Part shown: positions 57,261 through 64,000 of the stretch, piece by piece | Position numbering within the stretch: the stretch's first letter is position 1 | How the letters are laid out: every line of letters starts with the position of its first letter | Assembly: GCF_025118155.1 (NCBI RefSeq) | Contig: NW_026251431.1 | Location: 1-64,000 of the forward strand | From: Cokeromyces recurvatus | Lineage: Eukaryota > Mucoromycota > Mucoromycetes > Mucorales > Mucoraceae | Reading direction: 5' to 3' | Length of the DNA stretch: 64,000 nt | Position numbers and translations under genes: made by a program | The notes under the pieces: model-generated | Databases searched by the model: none | Seen by the model: the letters and a program-made list of their open reading frames with translations, nothing else | What the model was told of the DNA's origin: nothing

Positions 57261-59357
57261 TCATTGAGAGGTTGCTGATGTTAAAGGTCTTTTCCATATA
57301 CTAACACGACCTCTTTTGTCTGTTGTGACTATCACATCTTCCCTAAAATAAATACCTATACAAGGATCTCCATGAATAGTTTTCACAACTGTAGGCTGTA
57401 AAAATGCCACTTGTGTTTTTAGTAAGACGGGATGTACAATTGGTTGTTTTCTTTCTTGAATAGTTGCTAGTATACTTGTAATAGGTACAGAAGAATTAAC
57501 TGAAGAAACGGAAGTGCCTCGATTACGCTTCTTTGCAGACTTTCATTGTAAATTAATAAAAAGAAAAGAAAAAGGAATATTAGAATTACATTTTTTTTTG
57601 CATTATACAAGAAATATGCTTATTACAATCTTAGGCATATGTAATGCATTGACAGAAAAGTCCCAAAAAATTAGTCGAGCGTCTTCACCTATACTTGCGA
57701 ATCTATAAATAGTTTCATCACATCGCCAAGGATCAAAGGCAACACCTCTAACCTATTATATAAAGTGTTAACATACGAATATTATTATTCATATCTAACA
57801 TATTTGTTTATTACCCAGGATTTATGTCCTTGGCATCTAGCTATAATACGTTGTTCCTTAAAATCCCAAATTGTAACAAGATCGTCTTGTCCGCCCGTCT
57901 ATATTATGATAAGTATATATATATATACATGTGTATATAGATTATTTATTATATGTCATTTCCTACTTACAAGAATATACTTTCCATCTGGACTCCAAGC
58001 AACACAAAACAATCCGCCATAGTATGCTTCATGGACATCAGACATTGTTTCCTGTAAAAAGTTAATGATCCTTAATAGACCATCAAGACCAACAATAGCC
58101 ACATGCTGGCAATCAGGTGAAAATGCAAAAGCTTTTATAAACAGTTAACAATTTAATAATATACATGTATATTATAGTTAAAGTTATTTCATAATACCTG
58201 TGATTGCTTGATTAGATAATTTCCAGTGAGAAACTGGATTACATTTAGAAGCAATTTTAGAAGGAGGTTTTGATACGGTGAACCTATACATGAATTCATA
58301 TATAAGTACTGATAGTGGCCTTATACTATATACATGTATATATTTATATATATTCTGCTATTTATTTACATGCTTTTTTTATTATCATCATTGTCTTTTG
58401 CATCTCCTGGATGAAATGTGACATCTTCCTTTTCTTTGTCAAAAAGCATCACAGAGCCATCCTGAAAAGAAGCCATAAATAAATTTTCATAACCTTGCAG
58501 CCACTTGATCATTGTAACAGAGGAAGAATTCATAATGCCCTATCATATATAGATACATAAATAAATTAACCTCTGCATTTTTTTTTTCCATTAAAACAAT
58601 GATAGACTTATTTACATCTTTATTCATACGCCCATATTTATTACATAAAGGATCAAACCAAATTATATCACCTGTTGTAAAGCCAATAATGATATCAAGA
58701 TGATCAACACCACGCGTCAATATATTTACATCGTGTGATGTTGGGCATGCATTTGAAAACACAATACGTGATAAAGGTTCCTAACAATAATATGAATAAT
58801 AGGTATAATATATATATATATACACATATCATTACTACTTTACTTTAGGATGTCCAGCTGCGTCCATCCAGACAAAACTTGTACCACAATTATAAAATAC
58901 ATTAATATCTGCACTCGTCCGTGCCATCAATATCTTTGCTAGCTGATCGTTCGTAATAATTTTTTGTACAAATGTCTTTTTCCGTGACTTTGTATGACTC
59001 CTTGTTAAGAAAGATGATAAAGTTGGGTTGTCATTGTGATGGGTCAAGTCTTGTTCAATGGGTGATGATCGCTTATATTTGATAGATACTAGTGTGGCTG
59101 TAGTACCGATTGAGTAAAGGGGTTGAAGGGCATTGACAAAGATGGAATGAGAGAGTTGGTAGACGCCTTCAGGAGCAGTAAATTCCCGACAGAGATGATC
59201 GACAGTAGTGGGTGGGTAAGGTGGAAGAGTCAATGAGGTCTCTATAACTCCATTGCCGGTTGAATGACGTCTGAGTAAAAAATGGCTTACACTATGTGAA
59301 GCTGTCGACTAAATAAATAAATAAGAAAAAAAAAAAAAAAGAAAAGACTTTAGACAT
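57261..59357 (-). CDS. creC: CreC/WDR20-family WD40 protein (deubiquitinase cofactor)
   Basis: CreC and WDR20 bind and activate the USP12/46-type deubiquitinase (CreB in Aspergillus, in carbon repression). Many minus exons; the first is nine bases (59349-59357, Met-Ser-Lys). The N-terminal part has [10 protein letters not shown] and [22 protein letters not shown] repeats follow: [80 protein letters not shown], and [17 protein letters not shown]. The last piece has [20 protein letters not shown] and ends [18 protein letters not shown]; the HGDP...F motif is typical of this family's C terminus. USP12-type partners are not in the window. Confidence 0.85.
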
Positions 59358-59533
59358 CAATAATATTTAAATATAAAAGTAATCTGCAATTTGTTACATT
59401 GTCGACCATTAAAAAGAGTACGAATTAGTTTATAAAAAAAGAAAGAAAATACTTTATTATTTGAGGTTACATAAAAAAAAGGGTTTTTTTTTCTGTACAT
59501 GACTTTTGTTAATATTGGATAATATACTATGCT

Positions 59534-59537
<4 letters not shown>

Positions 59538-59583
<46 letters not shown>
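59538..59583. repeat. Poly(T) tract, about 46 nt
   Basis: The longest homopolymer in the window, between the start of creC and the stop of NBR1. Confidence 0.95.
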
Positions 59584-59631
59584 CCAATAAATACTTAAAA
59601 AAAAAAAGAAAAAAAACATAATATAAACATT

Positions 59632-60930
59632 TTATGGATATTCAATAAGTTTGAGTATTACTTTTTCTACGTCACCATTATATAGAGTTAAAAGACTTAT
59701 AGCCAAATCGTCACAAGCGGTGATTCCCTAAATGATATATACTAAGAATAAGAACGACTTTACATCATAATTTCATTATATTACCATCTCATGAAGCTGT
59801 ATCAATTGCGACTGATACATTAATGAATTGTCTTTTTGCTTTTCAGATATAACTGTATTTACAGAATGTATTGAAGATGACCTCATGTTTTCTGAGGCAG
59901 GCTTTAATACCTTATCATCATCATATTTTTCATTAACAAACACAAACTCATCTTCCGTATAATCTTCGTTTGATGTTGTTTGATAATGATAATGTTCATC
60001 GTTATCAGAGCTATGTTCACTAATATACAGTTCTGAATGGGTTGGACTACTGATTTGACTATTTGTGTATGTATGTAAAGTGGATGCTGTTATCACAGAG
60101 GAAGTATCTGTCATAGCAGTTGTCAAATCTCTGTATTTATCAGAGTTAGGCTTACTCACAGATTGAATGAGGGTAGGTTCCATTTTCTCAGGCTCTAAAT
60201 CCTCATCTACGATTATACTACACTGCAAATCATCGCCAAAGCGTTTGCCATCAGGTGTACAAAGACAAAAGAAGCTTTTATAATGGCCTGGTGAGTCAGG
60301 TGCTTGTAATTCAGCTGTTAAACATGTATCTTCACCGGGACCAAGAGCTGGTACAGCAAAGGAGTCGGGATGTAACATTGGATATGGTCTTAAAATCGAG
60401 CCTCCATTAAATAGAAGATGAGTGCCGGCTGGCCATTCAATGTTACCTGTATTCTTTATCTTCCACATCTAAAAAAAAAGAGAAAAAGAATTAGACATTT
60501 TTTATCGCAATTTTTTTTTTTTTTTCAAGTAGTTCACCTTAATAAATGTCCTTTTTGGTATAACTAATGTTCCATCCGGGATATTCAAATCTGCAATAAA
60601 AGTAGCATCTATGATTGGTTTATTGGTAGTAGACTCTGTTGTAGACTCTGTTGTAGGAAATGCTGATGGCATTTGTTGTAATAAGGTAACTTCCACATTT
60701 TTTGAAACCATCTTTTGTTGAGCAACAGCCATTTTGGATATTTGATTCAAGGTTTTGATTTTTGGTAACAATGGCTTTTTAATGATACTTTGAATAGGGT
60801 ATCTGATTTTAATAAATAAATGTCTTTTATCATGAATTAATAAAGCATGCTCTTCACATGTTTCGCATAAATCAAAATTAGCACAATGCCCGCACTGATA
60901 TAAAGGTTAATCCCAATTTAACGTATAAAT

Positions 60931-60968
<38 letters not shown>

Positions 60969-62430
60969 TACCTTATATCGAATGCCTTCAATATTTGATT
61001 GACAGTGATCACATTGAACCCCCAAATGTTGGACAAGAGGACGTTTTTGCTCAGCTGATAAAGGCTCAGACTTCGTAGTAGCAGTAGCAGTAGCAGTAGC
61101 AGTAGCAGTAGCAATAGCAGTAGTGGTAGTGGTATTAGTTGGTCTCGTTTTATAGTTTGTTGCTTGTGTACCAACAAGCTGGGTTATGAATTCATGGTCT
61201 TTTGCATGATTTTCTCTAAAAATTGAGAAACAAGAGTGACATAAATCAAAATCTATATTAAAACTTTAGTAAAAAAAATAAAAATAAAAATAAAAAAAAA
61301 AATAAAAAAAAGATTAAATAAAGCTATTTATCTCCTCTTACCTGGACAGGAACGACAAGTATGTCGGACACCTACGATATCAGAGTCACAATAATCACAC
61401 ACAAAAATCGTTTTTGTTTCTTCTTGTTGCTCAGGCACAGAGTTAGTGTCGATTTGTCGGAAATTATGTTCTGAGTTATGGTTTATATGACGTTTGCAAA
61501 TACTGCATAAATCAAAATCATCACAGGTTTCACAATGATATCTTGCACTATACAAGTAAAAAAAAAAAAAAAAAATGAAAAGAAAAGAAAAGGTCATTAT
61601 AAATATAATACTATTATATATATATATTTATATAGCTTTACCCTCTAATAGGAGAATAGCATCCATTACAAATGACATCAAACTGTGTAGGTTGTGGTAA
61701 AAATGATCGATAAACATGGGTAGCTGCTGCTTCAGCTGCTGTTTTAACTACATTACTAACAACGTTCTTTTCGACATTTTTTATGGCATCATCTATTGTG
61801 CTAGCTATTGTTTTTTCAAGAGTCGCTTGTAAATTAGTTATTTCAAGTTCTAAATCATTTAACAAGGAATGAATAGGTTTATTAAGTTGTTCTTCCAACA
61901 TTGTCTTTATGACGTTATCGATTGTTTCTGCCGAACAATTTTCCTCAATTGTTAATTGTAAGTTGTTTATACCAAACTCCAAGTTTTTCAGCATCGCTTG
62001 AATCGATCCAGAATCTTTTAAAGAAGAAGTTTCCTGTTGAATTACTTCCTTATTGTTTAAATTTCTTGAATAAGTAATTTTGAAATTATATGTCTTTATG
62101 TTTATTGGAGAGCTATGTATAAAAGCCATAAACTCTTCATCAGAACTAATAGTTATAGCTTCATTATTTTTATTATTAGTACTAAAGTAAAAATCAGTGT
62201 TATCTTTTATACTAAAAGCTTCTCTAGTCTATCAGACATTAAAAAAAAAAAAAAAAGAAAATAAATAAAATGAACAAAATATTTAATATATCAAATAATT
62301 ATAATATACATACAAATTCTTTTAGCTGCGTATACGATATTCCTTTAGTACAGCGTTTATTTGTAAAAAATAATTTAGTATGAACTTCAACATTATCCGA
62401 GTTCCATATATTAAATGTTTTAACAGTCAT
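59632..62430 (-). CDS. NBR1: NBR1-family selective autophagy receptor
   Basis: NBR1-type receptors link ubiquitinated cargo to Atg8 on the phagophore. Spliced minus exons, starting MTVKTFNIWN at 62430, encode a protein with a PB1-like N terminus (YTQLKEF, ...ISSDEEFMAFI), a long helical stretch, and three ZZ-type zinc modules. Key pieces are ICNGCYSPIRG and CETCDDFDLCSICK, then CDYCDSDIVG, DFDLCHSCF, CDHCQSNIEGIRYKC and CANFDLCETCEE. The FW (Nbr1) domain follows, with MWKIKNTGNIEWPAGT and SPGHYKSFFCLCTPDGKRFG. Near the end is a candidate LIR (DEFVFV, preceded by acidic residues). The last exon adds a UBA-like segment ending ILKLIEYP. An alanine/threonine microsatellite (CAGTAG repeats near 61078-61140) separates zinc modules. 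Confidence 0.87.
61076..61141. repeat. Coding trinucleotide/hexanucleotide repeat in NBR1
   Basis: GTAGCA repeats encode an Ala-Thr tract in the linker between the second and third zinc modules. Its length may vary between strains. Confidence 0.75.
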
Positions 62431-62453
62431 TTGTTAAGGATATATAAAGCATA

Positions 62454-62488
<35 letters not shown>

Positions 62489-63045
62489 TTCGAAGGAGGT
62501 GAAATAAAAATGGTCATTTCTTTGTTCCTATTCGAGAGTTTTATAAACAACTTAACTGAGGTTAAAAATAGCTTGTAATTAATCATTTTTGAAATAGAAT
62601 CCAATAATCCAATTATAATTAAGAATTTCAACCCGACTATTATGAAATAGAAATGGGCTTATGAAAGTCTATTTATTTTAAAAATTTCCATAATTTAAAG
62701 TGGTCGTAAAGAATCACATGCTAAATCAATGATTAATTATCATTTTTCTTTGTTAATAATGGCTAGTAAAGAGAAGAATATAAATGATTTTTATTAAATA
62801 ATTAGACTATAAATGCGAATAATTCTATTCCTAATTTTATTATTGTATTTTCTATTCATATTAAAAAGTAAGTAGGATATGTAATAGAGCCATCAAGAAT
62901 ACGTATAAAGAATAGGATGTTTTATTATGAAAATGAAACAAACCTTAGAAAGCCTAACATAGTCGATTTATTCTTAAAATTTATATATCATTTTTTTTAA
63001 CATACTTCATCAGTATAATATTTAAACAAGAGATTTGCTTATGTA

Positions 63046-63080
<35 letters not shown>

Positions 63081-63711
63081 ATGCTATATAATACTTTCGA
63101 AGCATTGTATAAAAGTAAACTGATAAATAACTTCAGTAGTCCTATACTTGTATTTTAGCATTATGGATTCAACTTAATATTATTCAATTCAGAGATACTT
63201 AATTATGTCTTGATAAGTTACTAATTTATCAGATGATTTTAATTATAACAGCTTAAAGATCAGCCATATTTTGTTAAGAAACTTGCATGTCATATATACT
63301 TCAGTCATTCGTAAATATTAGAAAAAAAAAAAAAGAGTATTATGCCATTAAAATTAGCCTTATTATCATGCTAAGTTATAATAAATTAAAAAAAAAGAAA
63401 AAGAAAAAGAAAAGAAATGCAAAAAAAAAAGTAACCAAAAATATAAATGAAGTGTTTTATTAATGGTATTCTAAATGAGAGGCGTTAGATATATTTCCAA
63501 AATTAAAAAGTTTAGTATTCTCTTGGAATGAATAATATTCTTTCAGATTCTATTCTATTATGAAGTTAGCCTTGTTTGGCGAATAATCACAGATTAAAAA
63601 AACATATTAGAGAAAAAAAAAATAGCAGCAAATAAATATTGACCGTTTTATTATTTACAACATGCGAATGAAGAGAGAAAGGGTATGCAGATAAATTATT
63701 TATATTGAAAA
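62431..63711. other. Spacer between NBR1 and the TRK gene
   Basis: AT-rich DNA with a poly(A) tract (62455-62485), a poly(T) tract (63050-63079) and an A-rich stretch near 63390-63430. No gene is supported. Confidence 0.5.
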
Positions 63712-64000
63712 TCAAACACTATTATCATAGAAAATGGAGCATTCATAACCATCTATCGATGCATTCTTTCTGCGAATCATATGGTCTTCTTTTTCTTTTT
63801 GTTCTAATTGTTCTGAAGGAAGCAAAACAGCTCTGTCAATAGAAGCAGGAAGACCTATAGCGATATAGTGTGAATATATATATATATGTATATAACATAG
63901 TATAATCCTAATAAACTCTTTATCATACCTCGATGCCTTCCTCTGTACATTAAAATGATAAGTACTAATTTACTCAAAGTATGATATTGTTGTGATTGTG
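63712..64000 (-). CDS. TRK1: TRK-type potassium transporter, C-terminal part
   Basis: TRK proteins import K+ across the plasma membrane. Two exons are visible: 63929-64000 (continuing beyond the window edge) and 63712-63854. They read SKLVLIILMYRGRHRGLPAS, IDRAVLLPSEQLEQKEKEDH, and end NASIDGYECSIFYDNSV. The YRGRHRGLP...DRAVLLP motif is the C-terminal signature of fungal TRK transporters, just after the last membrane helix. The rest of the gene is outside the window. Confidence 0.8.

Noticed and set aside
1..64000. CRISPR array, prophage or bacterial operon
   Set aside because: No spaced direct repeats and no prokaryotic gene organisation; introns and eukaryotic families are found throughout.

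Overview
The window is nuclear DNA of an AT-rich, intron-dense fungus. It is almost certainly one of the early-diverging Mucoromycota, probably Mucorales. The basis is the short GT-AG introns, very long A/T homopolymers, intron-rich orthologues of RINT1, STYX, NBR1, RAD21 and a G-alpha subunit, and several protein families that I know (from memory) mainly from Mucorales. The gene set also includes proteins usually missing from Dikarya: an Integrator INTS10-like subunit, an ADCY10-type soluble adenylyl cyclase and an ASDURF-like prefoldin. No database search was run, so all names rest on recognised motifs.

Layout. 0-7.8 kb is a transposon graveyard: stacked ends of Tc1-like elements, one nearly complete DD34E Tc1 copy with a broken transposase, palindromic CG-containing repeats, a decayed multi-exon gene of a Mucoromycota-type family of unknown function, and a 120-bp inverted-repeat element. 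8.0-11.0 kb holds CUL4. 12.7-15.1 kb holds a decayed transposon-type gene (possibly Fanzor-related) abutting a non-LTR retrotransposon C-terminal fragment. 15.4-18.8 kb is INTS10-like. 18.8-29.8 kb is a gene-poor stretch with a large foldback element (24.6-27.6 kb). Its right arm carries a 5'-truncated LINE copy flanked by a 20-bp target duplication; a tRNA-Phe gene follows.

29.8-64 kb is gene-dense: G-alpha, RAD21 (minus), an APC amino acid permease, soluble adenylyl cyclase (minus), RINT1, STYX, an MFS anion permease (minus), ATP synthase subunit f, RTC4 (minus), an unrecognised protein, ribosomal protein eL38, an ASDURF-like prefoldin, a DUF2470 membrane protein, RanBP1, tRNA-Asn, a CreC/WDR20-type WD40 protein (minus), an NBR1-type autophagy receptor (minus), and the 3' end of a TRK-type K+ transporter (minus, running off the window).

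Functional threads are inferred from families, not from gene linkage: cAMP/G-protein signalling (G-alpha, cyclase), ubiquitin and autophagy (CUL4, CreC, NBR1), Golgi-ER tethering (RINT1), chromosome and telomere biology (RAD21, RTC4), RNA processing (INTS10) and nuclear transport (RanBP1). Many neighbours are divergent or convergent with only 85-600 bp between them, so shared promoters and overlapping 3' UTRs are likely.
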